A stretch of 64,000 bases of DNA from Psychroflexus aestuariivivens (GTDB taxonomy: Bacteria; Bacteroidota; Bacteroidia; Flavobacteriales; Flavobacteriaceae), in the NCBI RefSeq assembly GCF_004010055.1, contig NZ_RQVT01000015.1, positions 30,176 to 94,175 on the forward strand, in the 5' to 3' direction. Shown in pieces: positions 1-9,542 of this stretch. The translations under genes and the position numbers were made by a program. Position 1 is the stretch's first letter, and every line of letters begins with the position of its first letter. The notes under the pieces were generated by a model. It was not told the origin of the DNA and searched no databases. It saw only the letters and a program-made list of their open reading frames with translations.

Positions 1-30
1 TAAAAAGTGTAAATCTAATTTTTCTCATAA

Positions 31-1710
31 TTATTTAGTTTTTGAGGCTAATATTATTGCATTGTACATATTAATCATATTTCCAGATACAGAAAGTTCG
101 CTAAAAGGTTTAACGACATTGGCATCTCCGCCAACGATAACTTCTTGGTCTGTTGTCAATCCTGATTCCATAAGAATATCTTTGACTTGCTTAGCGCTTA
201 GTTTCGGATATAAAGATCTTATCATTGCAGCTACACCAGCTACATTTGGAGAAGCCATAGAGGTGCCGCCTAAAAATTCATATTTATTCAAAGGTGTTGT
301 TGCGTAGATTTCCGATCCTGGCGCAAATATATCCACACTATTTTTTCCATAATTAGAAAAACCTGATACCAATTTATCTCCGTATTGAGAAGTGATTGCA
401 CCAACATTAATGAAGTTATCAACAAAATTTGCTGAATTTTCAGGGGTTTCGTCATTTGGATAAACTTGCTTTTTATCTAAATTGATGCCCTCGTTTCCTG
501 CAGCATTTACAATCAGAACATCGTTTTCTTCTGCATATTTTATTGCCGCTTTAACCCATTCTGGGTGGACAGAGTAATATTTTCCAAAAGATGTATTGAT
601 TACTTTGGCGCCATTATCTACAGCATAGCGGATGCCAAGTGCAATGTCTTTGTCATACTCATCTCCGTCAGGTACTGCACGAATTGGCATAATTAAAACA
701 TTGTCTGCAACACCTTTCATTCCTTTTTCGTTTTTCCTCTCTGCAGCAATAATTCCAGCAACATGTGTTCCGTGTTTGGCGTCAGCTTTATCTTCTTGCG
801 GCCCACTCACATCGTTGTTTCCATAATATTTAGTTGAAAAATCATCTTCGTCATCGCCTAAAACTTTGGCTCTGGCATTTAAGTCCAAATTAAAATGAGT
901 TTCCATTCTGCCTTGAAAATAATCTATTGCAGAACTCAGTCGATCTTGAACTTCACCTAAATCTTCACCAATATTGTTCATAATATTCAGTAAAAATATT
1001 TTTTGGTTTTGCAAGGCTTCGTCTTCAGTTTCAAAATTGTTGAGTTTTTCTATACTCAATGTATTGGTGTCTAACTCATCTTTGAAATTTTCTTCAGCCA
1101 TTTGCAATTGATTATTCATTGCTGAATATTGGTTTAAAGCGCCTTGAGATTCCTGAATTTCTTTTTCTAACTCAGCTTTTGCAGCCTTATACATTTCAAA
1201 TTCATCCGCTTCTTCTGCTGAAATTTCTGAAGTGCGCTTACCTTCAAATTTGTCTTGAAAATCTCTGACGATTCTAGTCATCTCAAGATTTTCTTCTACG
1301 ATATCACCTAGAAAATTCCAGCCATGAATATCATCTACATAACCATTTTCATCATCATCAATTCCGTTATTAGGAATTTCATCGATGTTGGTCCAAATGA
1401 CACCTTCCAAATCTTCATGTTCTATGTCAATACCACTGTCTAAAACCGCAACTATGACGGTTTCTCCTTCGTAATCTTTGATGATTTGATCGTAAGCACG
1501 GTCAACGCTCATTCCAGGAACTGTGTCAAGAACTAAATCTTTGCTGCCCCAATTTTTAAGCTCATCCTCAGAAAGTTTTACTGTTTTGGCATTGGCCGTA
1601 TTCAAATTTGGTATTGGTTGAGATTCGATTTTCGGTCCGGTTGCACATCCAATTAATAATCCGGCTGTAATTCCAAATCCGGCAATTTTTTTTAAATATT
1701 GTATTCTCAT
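31..1710 (-). CDS. S8 family serine peptidase (subtilase) lipoprotein
   Basis: Predicted secreted, lipid-anchored subtilisin-like protease of 559 residues. The N-terminus is a lipoprotein signal with a lipobox LLIGC (Cys21). The catalytic triad is readable: Asp91 in VLDSGID, His313 in HGTHVAG and Ser484 in GGTSMASP, with the oxyanion Asn406 in AAGNEG. About 220 residues separate Asp91 and His313, where classical subtilisins have only a few tens. The insert (roughly 135-285) is acidic, heptad-like and probably coiled coil. The gene lies 18 bases downstream of the metallo-hydrolase gene on the same strand, so they are probably co-transcribed. A role in envelope protein turnover is inference; the fold and catalytic class are secure. 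Confidence 0.95.
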   Translation of the reverse strand: MRIQYLKKIAGFGITAGLLIGCATGPKIESQPIPNLNTANAKTVKLSEDELKNWGSKDLVLDTVPGMSVDRAYDQIIKDYEGETVIVAVLDSGIDIEHEDLEGVIWTNIDEIPNNGIDDDENGYVDDIHGWNFLGDIVEENLEMTRIVRDFQDKFEGKRTSEISAEEADEFEMYKAAKAELEKEIQESQGALNQYSAMNNQLQMAEENFKDELDTNTLSIEKLNNFETEDEALQNQKIFLLNIMNNIGEDLGEVQDRLSSAIDYFQGRMETHFNLDLNARAKVLGDDEDDFSTKYYGNNDVSGPQEDKADAKHGTHVAGIIAAERKNEKGMKGVADNVLIMPIRAVPDGDEYDKDIALGIRYAVDNGAKVINTSFGKYYSVHPEWVKAAIKYAEENDVLIVNAAGNEGINLDKKQVYPNDETPENSANFVDNFINVGAITSQYGDKLVSGFSNYGKNSVDIFAPGSEIYATTPLNKYEFLGGTSMASPNVAGVAAMIRSLYPKLSAKQVKDILMESGLTTDQEVIVGGDANVVKPFSELSVSGNMINMYNAIILASKTK

Positions 1711-1728
1711 TTTGGTAATTGTATAAAA

Positions 1729-2586
1729 TTAATTAAATAATTCATTAAAAGTAAAAGTCTTATCGTGGCGAACGCCCTTTTCCGTCTGTTTCAAAGAAAC
1801 AATTTCATTATGAGCATCATGTTCCAGAAACATAAAATAATTATTTGAAGCAGCCTCATCTAAGAATAATTTTTTTTCTTCTAAAGTTATGAGGGGTCTT
1901 GTGTCATATCCCATAACAAATGGTAAAGGAATGTGTCCTGCAGTAGGTAGTAAGTCAGCTGAAAAAACAATTTTTTCACCTTTATAATCAATAATAGGAA
2001 TCATTTGTTTATCAGTGTGACCGTCTGCAAAAAAAACTTCAAACCCGAGTTCTTCGTAAAAGTGTCTTTGTTTGGAACGTTCTAAAAAATGCAATTGTCC
2101 GCTTTCCTGCATCGGCAAAAGATTTTCCTTTAGAAATGAAGCTTTCTCTCGGTCATTAGGGTGAATTGCCCAATGCCAATGTGCTTCGTTTGTCCAGAAT
2201 TTTGCATTTTTGAAAGCTGGTTCGTAACCTGTTTTATCTTTATTCCATTGAATGCTGCCACCACAATGGTCAAAATGTAGATGCGTCAAAAACACATCTG
2301 TAATGTCGTTTCTATGAAAACCATGTTTTTTGAGTGACTTATCGATAGAGTGATCTCCCCAACGGTAGTAATAACTGAAAAACTTTTCACTTTGTTTGTC
2401 CCCCAAACCAGTATCGATTAATATTAATTTATCGCCATTTTCTATCAATAAACTCGTTGCTGCGATATCGATCATATTGTTGCTGTCGGCAGGATTGGTG
2501 CGTTGCCAAAGTGATTTTGGTACTACTCCAAACATGGCGCCACCATCAAGCTTGAAATTGCCAGTTTCTATTGGGTATAATTTCAT
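1729..2586 (-). CDS. MBL-fold metallo-hydrolase
   Basis: Metallo-beta-lactamase-fold hydrolase of 285 residues with no signal peptide, so probably cytoplasmic. The two-metal site is visible: HLHFDH (His102, His104, Asp106, His107), His190 in ADGHT, Asp211 in FSADLLP and His256 near the C-terminus. The length and the spacing HxHxDH - ~80 - H - ~20 - D - ~45 - H fit the lactonase/YtnP-like branch, but the substrate cannot be read from sequence. It is the first gene of a two-gene unit with the subtilase and is divergent from the antiporter gene across a 98-base gap. Family assignment is firm; lactonase activity is only a possibility. Confidence 0.9.
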   Translation of the reverse strand: MKLYPIETGNFKLDGGAMFGVVPKSLWQRTNPADSNNMIDIAATSLLIENGDKLILIDTGLGDKQSEKFFSYYYRWGDHSIDKSLKKHGFHRNDITDVFLTHLHFDHCGGSIQWNKDKTGYEPAFKNAKFWTNEAHWHWAIHPNDREKASFLKENLLPMQESGQLHFLERSKQRHFYEELGFEVFFADGHTDKQMIPIIDYKGEKIVFSADLLPTAGHIPLPFVMGYDTRPLITLEEKKLFLDEAASNNYFMFLEHDAHNEIVSLKQTEKGVRHDKTFTFNELFN

Positions 2587-2684
2587 ATCTCTATATTTTT
2601 AAAGCAAATTAATAAAAGTGTATTAACTTTGACTTTCATTTCACTTAGATTGTGCTATTTTTAACAAGACAAATTTAACATTTT

Positions 2685-4610
2685 ATGATTGAATTAGCAG
2701 GGATTATCATTTTAGGAATATTAGCCCAATGGTTTGCTTGGCGTTTTAAAATTCCAGCTATTTTGCCTTTAATTTTGATTGGCCTTCTGGTCGGACCAAT
2801 AGCTACATTATACACAGAAGATGGATCTAAGTTAATAGAACCGATTTGGAATGGTGAATCTGGTTTGTTTCCAGGAGAGAGCTTGTTTTATTTTGTTTCG
2901 CTAGCGATAGGAATTATTTTGTTTGAGGGTGGCTTAACTTTACGTCGAGGAGAAATTTTGAATGTTGGCCCTGTGATTGTTAAGCTAATTACAATTGCAG
3001 TGGTTATTACATTCGTCGGTGCAGGTATGGCAGCACATTGGATACTTGGACTGAGCTGGCAAATTTCATTATTATTTTCTGGTTTAATTATTGTTACTGG
3101 ACCAACGGTAATCACTCCCATTTTACGAAATATACCGCTCAAAAAGGATGTCTCAACCATTTTAAAATGGGAAGGAATTCTTATAGATCCAATCGGTGCT
3201 TTGGTAGCCGTTTTGGTCTTTGAATTTATTTCAGCAGGTGGAGGAGAAGCTTTTACTACAACTGTATTAGTTGAGTTTGGAAAAATTGTGCTTTTTGGAT
3301 TTACTTTTGGTTTCACTTTTGCAAAAGCATTGGCTTTTTGTATCAAGAAAAAAGTTATTCCTCATTATTTGTTGAATGTATTCACCTTAGCAAGCGTTTT
3401 AGGTGTTTTTGTTCTGGCTGACCATTTTGCACATGAAAGTGGACTCCTTGCAGTTGTTGTGATGGGTATTATTATGGGAAATACCAATTTGCCAAATCTT
3501 AAGGAATTGTTGTACTTCAAAGAATCTTTGAGTGTTTTATTGATTTCCATATTGTTTATTTTACTAGCAGCCAATATCAATTTTGATAACCTAATGATGG
3601 TTTTCAATTGGGAAACATTGATTCTTTTTGCAGTTGTCGTTTTTGTGGTGAGACCTCTAGGTGTGTTTTTGAGCAGTTATAATTCTACTTTAGAAACTCG
3701 CGAAAAGTTGTTTATCAGTTGGGTTGGACCACGTGGTATTGTTGCCGCAGGTGTGGCGTCTTTGTTTGGTTTGAAATTGGTAGACCAGGAAGTCACAAAT
3801 GCAGAATTAATTACGCCATTGGTCTTTGTCATCGTGCTTGGAACAGTTTTGCTAAATGCGACAACAGCACGTCCATTTGCAAAACTTGTCGGTGTATTTT
3901 TGAAAGATTCTCAGGGTATTTTAATAGTTGGCTCTTCCTCATTCTCAAGAATTGTTGCTAAATATTTGAAAGATAACGATAGACATGTGGTTATTGTAGA
4001 TAACAATAAAAGCAACATCGACAAAGCTAAAGAAATGGGATTGGATGCAATCAATGCCAATATTTATTCTGATGATTTGATAGATAATGTCGAATTAAGT
4101 GATGTTGGGTATCTTATGGCGTTAACTGGAAATACAGCAGTCAATAAAAAGGCAATTGAAAATTTTGCCAAACAATTTGGCGAGCAAGGTACTTTTAGAG
4201 TGATTTCTTCTGAAGAAATGGAAGATCCAGAAAACAATCCAAACGACGGCTTATTTTCACAAACCGATGACTATATCAAGTTGGTTAATTTGACTAGAAA
4301 ATATCCTGAAATTCACGAAATAGACTTGAATTCTGAAGAGCATTTCCAAGGTTTAATTGAAATCAGTAAAGTTGAGTCAGAAATTATTCCTTTGTTTATA
4401 AAGAAACCAGATGGAACGCTGAATATTTTACCTAATGATACTAAAAATATAGACGTAGAAAGTGGTTCTAAATTGGTTTACCTTGGTAAGGCTTTCAAAA
4501 AAGAACCTTCAAAGAAAATCGTTGAAGAACAATCAATAAAAGACGAAGAAAAGCCTCCAAAATCACGAGAAAAAGAAAAAAATACTTCAGAAAAAAATCC
4601 TAATTTATAA
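2685..4610 (+). CDS. NhaP-type cation:proton antiporter with RCK domain
   Basis: Inner-membrane monovalent cation/H+ exchanger of 641 residues. Residues 1-400 hold about a dozen hydrophobic segments and CPA1/NhaP hallmarks: TGPTVITPILR near 137-147, GILIDPIGAL shortly after, and WVGPRGIVAAGV in the last helices. Residues 411-520 form a TrkA-N/RCK nucleotide-binding domain (GILIVGSSSFSRIVAKYL, then an acidic VVIVDNN strand end). An RCK_C-like section follows, and a Lys/Glu-rich tail (about 605-641) ends the protein. The RCK domain suggests gating by NAD(H) or another nucleotide. Whether Na+ or K+ is carried cannot be decided. dprA starts 13 bases downstream. Confidence 0.92.
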   Translation: MIELAGIIILGILAQWFAWRFKIPAILPLILIGLLVGPIATLYTEDGSKLIEPIWNGESGLFPGESLFYFVSLAIGIILFEGGLTLRRGEILNVGPVIVKLITIAVVITFVGAGMAAHWILGLSWQISLLFSGLIIVTGPTVITPILRNIPLKKDVSTILKWEGILIDPIGALVAVLVFEFISAGGGEAFTTTVLVEFGKIVLFGFTFGFTFAKALAFCIKKKVIPHYLLNVFTLASVLGVFVLADHFAHESGLLAVVVMGIIMGNTNLPNLKELLYFKESLSVLLISILFILLAANINFDNLMMVFNWETLILFAVVVFVVRPLGVFLSSYNSTLETREKLFISWVGPRGIVAAGVASLFGLKLVDQEVTNAELITPLVFVIVLGTVLLNATTARPFAKLVGVFLKDSQGILIVGSSSFSRIVAKYLKDNDRHVVIVDNNKSNIDKAKEMGLDAINANIYSDDLIDNVELSDVGYLMALTGNTAVNKKAIENFAKQFGEQGTFRVISSEEMEDPENNPNDGLFSQTDDYIKLVNLTRKYPEIHEIDLNSEEHFQGLIEISKVESEIIPLFIKKPDGTLNILPNDTKNIDVESGSKLVYLGKAFKKEPSKKIVEEQSIKDEEKPPKSREKEKNTSEKNPNL

Positions 4611-4623
4611 ATAGAATTAACCA

Positions 4624-5724
4624 ATGAAAGACACCGAATTACTTCATCTTCTGGCTTTGCACAGAATGAACAATGTCGGTCATATCAATGCCAAAAAACT
4701 TATTTCACATTTTGGTAGTGCCACTGCTTTATTCGAAGCTAGTAGAAAAGACTTGTCACAAATTTCTGGTATTGGCGCAAAACGAATTCAAGAAATTCTA
4801 GATCCGAGTTATCTAAAAGAAGCCGAATCGGAATTGAAATTTATTTCAGATGAAAAATTTTTAGTCACAGATTATAAAGATCCAAAATATCCATCACGCT
4901 TAAAACAATGCATAGATAGTCCTATTTTGTTGTTTTCAAGAGGTAATATTGATATTCAAAATAAGCGCATCATTAGCATTGTTGGTACTCGAAAAATTAC
5001 AAGTCATGGCATTGCATTTTGTGAAGAATTAGTTGAAAATTTATCACCTTTGGACCCCGTGATTGTTTCTGGGTTAGCTTATGGAGCAGACATTACAGCG
5101 CATAAAGCTGCCTTAAAGTATAATTTGCAAACCATAGCTTGCTTGGCGCATGGATTGAATCAGATTTATCCAAAAGTTCATTATAAATACGTTAAAGATA
5201 TCGAGAAAAACGGCGGTTTTATGACAGATTTCTGTAGCGATGCCAATTTTATACCTAAAAACTTCTTGAGTCGAAACCGATTGGTTGCAGGATTAAGCGA
5301 GGCTACAATAGTTATAGAAAGCGCCGAAAAAGGTGGGTCTCTCGTTACTGCGGATATTGCACATTCATACAATCGAGAAGTTTTTGCGGTTCCCGGTCGA
5401 CCGCAAGACAAGCTTAGCAGTGGTTGCAATATGCTAATCAAACAGCAAAAGGCCCAACTCATTTCAAGTGCTGCTGATGTAGTTTATTTTTTGAATTGGG
5501 ATATTGATAAAGAAAAACAAAACAAACAAACACAACTTTTTGTTGATTTAAGTCCTCAAGAACAACAAATTGTTGAAAAGTTGGGTTCATTAGGTAAAGC
5601 TGAATTAGATGTTTTAGCATTATCTTGCGAATTACCGACTTCGAAGTTAGCGCCAATTTTATTAAATTTGGAGCTTAATGGCTTGGTACGTCCATTGCCT
5701 GGAAAGCAATATGAAATCATTTAA
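4624..5724 (+). CDS. dprA: DNA-processing protein DprA
   Basis: Cytoplasmic DprA/Smf of 366 residues, which binds incoming single-stranded DNA and loads RecA during natural transformation. An N-terminal helix-hairpin-helix-like stretch (ISGIGAKRIQEIL) precedes the Rossmann-like core, which carries the family motifs GTRKITSHG (about 121) and SGLAYGADITAHKAAL (about 149). The core continues with the LSRNRLVAGLSEATIVIES, EKGGSLVTA and VFAVPGR blocks. The last 60 residues look like the winged-helix DprA C-terminal domain. It follows the antiporter by 13 bases and precedes a small lipoprotein gene by 22. Presence of dprA alone does not prove competence, as it is nearly universal. Confidence 0.96.
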   Translation: MKDTELLHLLALHRMNNVGHINAKKLISHFGSATALFEASRKDLSQISGIGAKRIQEILDPSYLKEAESELKFISDEKFLVTDYKDPKYPSRLKQCIDSPILLFSRGNIDIQNKRIISIVGTRKITSHGIAFCEELVENLSPLDPVIVSGLAYGADITAHKAALKYNLQTIACLAHGLNQIYPKVHYKYVKDIEKNGGFMTDFCSDANFIPKNFLSRNRLVAGLSEATIVIESAEKGGSLVTADIAHSYNREVFAVPGRPQDKLSSGCNMLIKQQKAQLISSAADVVYFLNWDIDKEKQNKQTQLFVDLSPQEQQIVEKLGSLGKAELDVLALSCELPTSKLAPILLNLELNGLVRPLPGKQYEII

Positions 5725-5746
5725 TTAATTATTTAAAACCAATACA

Positions 5747-6220
5747 ATGTATAAAATTTTTAAAATCTCACTTTTATCATTACTTATCAGCCTTGGTGCC
5801 TGTCAGTCCAATAACAATGAAGAAGAATCCAAAGCTTTTGACAAGCAGATGAAAGAAACTGTTAAAATTCACGATGATGTGATGCCTGAATTGGGCGAAA
5901 TTAATAGCATGATCGAAAGGCTTGAAGCCGAAAAAGAAAATTTAAAATCTGAATCTGAAGATTTGAAAGAAGAAACTTTACGTCCTTATGATCAAGCCAT
6001 TGTTGATTTGAAAAGATCGCATGAAATGATGATGAGCTGGATGGAAAACTTTAGTAATACCTTTTCTAGAACTGAAATTAACGAAGGACTTCAGGCAAAA
6101 GACAAAGACAGTATTAAAGCTAAAATGAAATCATTGAATACACACTACGAAAGTGCAGAGGAGATGAAAAAAGCAATTACTGATGCTTTAGAGAATGCTC
6201 AAAAGCTTTTGGCTAAATAA
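5747..6220 (+). CDS. small coiled-coil lipoprotein, uncharacterised
   Basis: A 157-residue protein with a lipoprotein signal (hydrophobic run ending in SLGAC, Cys19) and a mature part that is almost entirely charged and helical. Glu/Lys-rich heptads at about 45-75 (IERLEAEKENLKSESEDLKE) suggest a coiled coil, followed by an aromatic patch HEMMMSWMENF. I recognise no enzymatic motif. Similar short helical lipoproteins are common in Flavobacteriia without assigned function. It sits 22 bases after dprA and is followed by a bidirectional terminator hairpin, so it probably closes that transcription unit. Confidence 0.85.
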   Translation: MYKIFKISLLSLLISLGACQSNNNEEESKAFDKQMKETVKIHDDVMPELGEINSMIERLEAEKENLKSESEDLKEETLRPYDQAIVDLKRSHEMMMSWMENFSNTFSRTEINEGLQAKDKDSIKAKMKSLNTHYESAEEMKKAITDALENAQKLLAK

Positions 6221-6244
6221 AACAAAATTATATTTCTAAAAATT

Positions 6245-6278
6245 AAATAAAGCCAAGTTCTTAAGCCTGGCTTTATTT
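6245..6278. terminator. bidirectional hairpin terminator
   Basis: A perfect 11-bp inverted repeat (AAATAAAGCCA at 6245-6255, TGGCTTTATTT at 6268-6278) closes a 12-base loop and is A-rich on one flank and T-rich on the other. It lies 24 bases after the lipoprotein stop codon and well before the SUF promoter, so it plausibly ends the dprA-lipoprotein transcript. Confidence 0.75.
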
Positions 6279-6448
6279 AATTTAAAAAACTACATGTGCT
6301 CGATGAGGTTTTCAAAAGCTGCTGAAAAATAATCTTTTTTAGCTAAAATAATAACTATTCAAACTACAAAAACCATTCGGCTATATTCATCGCAGTTATT
6401 TATCAATAATATGAATCCATACATAACAAATAATAATGTTAAGTCATA

Positions 6449-6478
6449 TTGTAAGTAAAAGGCTAAATCCTATATTTG
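6449..6478 (+). promoter_or_regulatory. predicted SUF operon promoter
   Basis: TTG at 6449-6451, a 19-base spacer and TATATTTG at 6471-6478 match the Bacteroidota housekeeping promoter TTG-N19-TAnnTTTG. The sufA start codon follows 28 bases after the -7 element. Confidence 0.7.
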
Positions 6479-6506
6479 TAAATAATTTAGAATAAATCTA
6501 CAAAAG

Positions 6507-6836
6507 ATGATTAAAGTCAGCGAAGAAGCAAAACAAAAAATATCAAATCTTATGGCTGAAGAAGGTTATAATGTTGATAATCATTTTGTTAGAGTAGGTG
6601 TAAAAAGTGGGGGTTGCTCAGGCTTATCTTATGAGTTAAACTTCGATCAGATTCAAAAAGATGATGATAAAATATTTGAAGACAATAATGTTAAAATTGT
6701 AATCAATAAAAGCAGCTTTTTATACTTAGTAGGTACCACCTTAGAATATTCCGGTGGTTTGAATGGAAAAGGATTTGTTTTTAATAATCCTAATGCGCAA
6801 AGGACTTGCGGTTGTGGTGAAAGTTTTTCACTTTAA
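6507..6836 (+). CDS. sufA: HesB/IscA-type Fe-S assembly protein SufA
   Basis: A-type Fe-S carrier of 109 residues, predicted to take clusters from the SufBCD scaffold and hand them to apoproteins in the cytoplasm. The three invariant cysteines are present: Cys37 in SGGCSGL and Cys101/Cys103 in the C-terminal RTCGCGESF. Length is normal for the family. It is the first gene of the SUF operon, 18 bases ahead of sufB, which supports SufA rather than ErpA or IscA. Confidence 0.95.
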   Translation: MIKVSEEAKQKISNLMAEEGYNVDNHFVRVGVKSGGCSGLSYELNFDQIQKDDDKIFEDNNVKIVINKSSFLYLVGTTLEYSGGLNGKGFVFNNPNAQRTCGCGESFSL

Positions 6837-6854
6837 TTTTTAAGAATACTATTT

Positions 6855-8300
6855 ATGGCATATACAGAACAAGAATTAGAAAAAGAACTTCAGAATAAAG
6901 AATATGAATACGGCTTCTACACCGAAATGGAAGCAGACACGTTTCCTCCTGGGCTAAATGAAGATGTTGTTATTGGTATTTCAAAAAAGAAAGGCGAGCC
7001 TGATTGGATGACACAGTGGAGATTAGACGCTTACAGACATTGGTTAACTATGGAAGAGCCAAACTGGGCAAACATAGGTTATGAAAAACCAAATTACCAA
7101 GCCATTTCTTACTATTCTGCACCAAGTAAAAAACCTAAGTATGATAGCTTAGACGAGGTTGATCCCGAAATGCTAGAAACTTTCAAAAAGTTAGGTATTT
7201 CTATAGATGAGCAGAAAAAACTAGCTGGAGTAGCTATGGATGTTGTTATGGATTCAGTTTCAGTAACAACAACTTTCAAGAAAACTTTAGCTGAGAAAGG
7301 AATTATTTTTTGTTCTATTTCAGAAGCGATTAAGGAACATCCAGAATTGGTGAAAAAATATATTGGGAGCATCGTGCCTTCTACAGACAATTATTTTGCT
7401 GCTTTAAATTCTGCAGTATTTAGTGATGGTTCATTTTGTTATATTCCAAAAGGCGTAAGGTGTCCAATGGAGCTTTCTACATATTTTAGAATCAATCAAG
7501 CTGGAACTGGACAATTCGAAAGAACACTTGTAGTAGCTGAAGATTCAAGCTATGTAAGTTATTTAGAAGGTTGTACCGCTCCAATGCGTGATGAAAACCA
7601 ATTGCATGCTGCCGTTGTAGAACTTGTCGCTTTAGATAATGCTGAAATAAAATATTCTACTGTACAGAACTGGTATCCAGGGAATAAAGAAGGTAAAGGT
7701 GGCGTTTATAATTTTGTTACAAAACGCGGTCTTTGTGAAAAGAAAGCCAAAATCAGTTGGACACAAGTTGAAACTGGTTCTGCCGTAACTTGGAAATATC
7801 CAAGTTGTATTTTAAAAGGTGATTATTCTACAGGAGAGTTTTACTCTATCGCTGTGACGAACAATTTTCAGCAAGCCGATACAGGAACCAAAATGATTCA
7901 CTTGGGTAAAAATACCAAAAGTACAATTATTTCAAAAGGTATTTCAGCAGGGAAATCTCAAAATTCCTATCGAGGTTTAGTGCAAATCAATAAACGTGCA
8001 GAAAATGCCAGAAATTTCTCTCAATGTGATTCCTTATTGATGGGTAACAAATGTGGTGCACATACTTTTCCATATATAGAAGCTAAGAATAAAACAGCAA
8101 AAGTGGAACATGAGGCAACCACCAGCAAAATTGGTGAAGACCAGATATTCTATTGCAATCAACGTGGTATTGATACAGAAAAAGCTATTGCTTTAATAGT
8201 CAATGGCTTCAGTAAAGAAGTTTTAAATAAATTACCAATGGAATTTGCAGTAGAAGCTCAAAAATTGCTTGAAATTTCTTTAGAAGGTTCTGTTGGTTAA
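6855..8300 (+). CDS. sufB: Fe-S cluster assembly protein SufB
   Basis: SufB scaffold subunit of the SufBC2D complex, 481 residues, the usual length. The protein carries the right-handed beta-helix core typical of SufB/SufD and the hallmark C-terminal block FYCNQRGID. Its Cys434 corresponds by position to the cysteine implicated in cluster assembly in E. coli SufB. Other conserved stretches include [16 protein letters not shown] and LEGCTAP. It is expected to build [4Fe-4S] clusters from persulfide sulfur delivered by SufS/SufE with ATP hydrolysis by SufC. A lipoprotein gene sits between it and sufC, which is not the classical order. Confidence 0.98.
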   Translation: MAYTEQELEKELQNKEYEYGFYTEMEADTFPPGLNEDVVIGISKKKGEPDWMTQWRLDAYRHWLTMEEPNWANIGYEKPNYQAISYYSAPSKKPKYDSLDEVDPEMLETFKKLGISIDEQKKLAGVAMDVVMDSVSVTTTFKKTLAEKGIIFCSISEAIKEHPELVKKYIGSIVPSTDNYFAALNSAVFSDGSFCYIPKGVRCPMELSTYFRINQAGTGQFERTLVVAEDSSYVSYLEGCTAPMRDENQLHAAVVELVALDNAEIKYSTVQNWYPGNKEGKGGVYNFVTKRGLCEKKAKISWTQVETGSAVTWKYPSCILKGDYSTGEFYSIAVTNNFQQADTGTKMIHLGKNTKSTIISKGISAGKSQNSYRGLVQINKRAENARNFSQCDSLLMGNKCGAHTFPYIEAKNKTAKVEHEATTSKIGEDQIFYCNQRGIDTEKAIALIVNGFSKEVLNKLPMEFAVEAQKLLEISLEGSVG

Positions 8301-8325
8301 TCATTAATAAATAATCTATTATAAA

Positions 8326-8739
8326 ATGAAAAAAAGTTTTGCTTATCTCATTCTGCTTTTAGTTTTGTTTTCAGCTTGTAAATCAGAGGAAAAAACTGAA
8401 AATAAAGACAATAAGAACAACACCGAAACGCTTAATACTGCAAAAAAGCAAATCGCAACAGATTCACCTAGAACTATTTCAGGAGAATTTATTTATAGCG
8501 ATGAAGCCGCAGTCATCAAGCGTCAAAATACGATGTATGGTGTGATAATGAACGACAAAGCCAAAACACTTTTAGCCCAAGCCAAAGGGATTTCAGACGA
8601 TCCCTACGCAACTTTCAATGTTACCGTTACTGCAAAAGTTGAAGATAATAATGGTGAAGGTTGGGAGAAATTACTTGATATTCAAAAAATAATAAAAGTC
8701 GAAAAGTTAGACAATGGCGATAGTTTACGCCTAGAATAA
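8326..8739 (+). CDS. small lipoprotein inside the SUF operon
   Basis: A 137-residue lipoprotein with signal peptide and lipobox VLFSAC (Cys18), an Asn/Lys-rich linker (20-45) and one compact beta-rich domain. The domain sequence ([26 protein letters not shown], then [13 protein letters not shown]) resembles the small barrel found at the end of NlpE/CutF-type envelope lipoproteins. That resemblance is from memory and was not tested. It lies 25 bases after sufB and 13 before sufC, so it must be transcribed with the SUF machinery. Why an envelope lipoprotein should be made with a cytosolic complex is open; a link to metal or redox stress is inference. Confidence 0.8.
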   Translation: MKKSFAYLILLLVLFSACKSEEKTENKDNKNNTETLNTAKKQIATDSPRTISGEFIYSDEAAVIKRQNTMYGVIMNDKAKTLLAQAKGISDDPYATFNVTVTAKVEDNNGEGWEKLLDIQKIIKVEKLDNGDSLRLE

Positions 8740-8752
8740 AATTGAAATAACT

Positions 8753-9508
8753 ATGTTAAAGATACAAAATTTACACGCCAGCGTAGAAGGTGAAGAAATA
8801 TTGAAAGGCATCAATCTGGAAATCAATCCAGGCGAAGTTCATGCCATTATGGGACCAAACGGTTCTGGGAAAAGTACATTAGCTTCTGTAATTGCAGGAA
8901 ACGAAGATTTTGAAGTCACACAAGGTGATATTATTTTCGAAAAAGCAAATATTTCAGAGCTTTCTCCAGAAGAGCGCGCTCATCGCGGAATTTTTCTTTC
9001 CTTTCAGTATCCTGTTGAAATACCAGGCGTTTCGGTGACAAATTTCATCAAAACATCTATAAATCAAGTTAGAAAGGCACGCGGAGAAAAAGATATGCCA
9101 GCGAATGAAATGTTGAAGAAAATTCGCGAAAAGTCAGCCTTGTTAGATATGGATAGAAAATTCTTATCCAGATCATTAAACGAAGGTTTTTCTGGTGGTG
9201 AGAAAAAGCGAAACGAAATTTTTCAAATGGCAATGCTAGAGCCAAAACTCGCCATTTTAGATGAAACTGATTCAGGCTTAGATATCGATGCACTGCGCAT
9301 TGTCTCAGATGGCGTAAATCGTTTAAAAACAAAAGACAACGCTACACTTGTCATCACACACTACCAAAGATTACTAGATTATGTAGTGCCAGATGTTGTT
9401 CATGTTTTGTTAGACGGTAAAATTGTGAAATCTGGCGATAAAGAATTGGCTAAAGAATTGGAAGAGCGCGGTTATGACTGGTTGAAAGCAGAACAGGTCA
9501 ACGCCTAA
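8753..9508 (+). CDS. sufC: Fe-S cluster assembly ATPase SufC
   Basis: ABC-type ATPase of 251 residues that powers the SufBCD scaffold; it is cytoplasmic, with no transmembrane partner. Walker [10 protein letters not shown] is at 34-42, the signature FSGGEKKR at about 146-153, and Walker [13 protein letters not shown] follows. The latter has the SufC-specific ETDSGLD ending. The H-loop histidine lies in VITHYQRLL. Length is standard. It is 13 bases from the upstream lipoprotein gene and is followed by sufD. Confidence 0.98.
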   Translation: MLKIQNLHASVEGEEILKGINLEINPGEVHAIMGPNGSGKSTLASVIAGNEDFEVTQGDIIFEKANISELSPEERAHRGIFLSFQYPVEIPGVSVTNFIKTSINQVRKARGEKDMPANEMLKKIREKSALLDMDRKFLSRSLNEGFSGGEKKRNEIFQMAMLEPKLAILDETDSGLDIDALRIVSDGVNRLKTKDNATLVITHYQRLLDYVVPDVVHVLLDGKIVKSGDKELAKELEERGYDWLKAEQVNA

Positions 9509-9542
9509 TTTGCCTTTTTAATTGAATAAGAAAAAGAAAAGC

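Noticed and set aside
20..45. Similarity of the first bases to 60611-60636
   Set aside because: About 22 of 24 AT-rich bases match, but one copy spans a gene end and the other a gene start; no wider repeat surrounds them.
2587..2684. Divergent promoters between the metallo-hydrolase and antiporter genes
   Set aside because: No TAnnTTTG is found on either strand, so I make no promoter call there.
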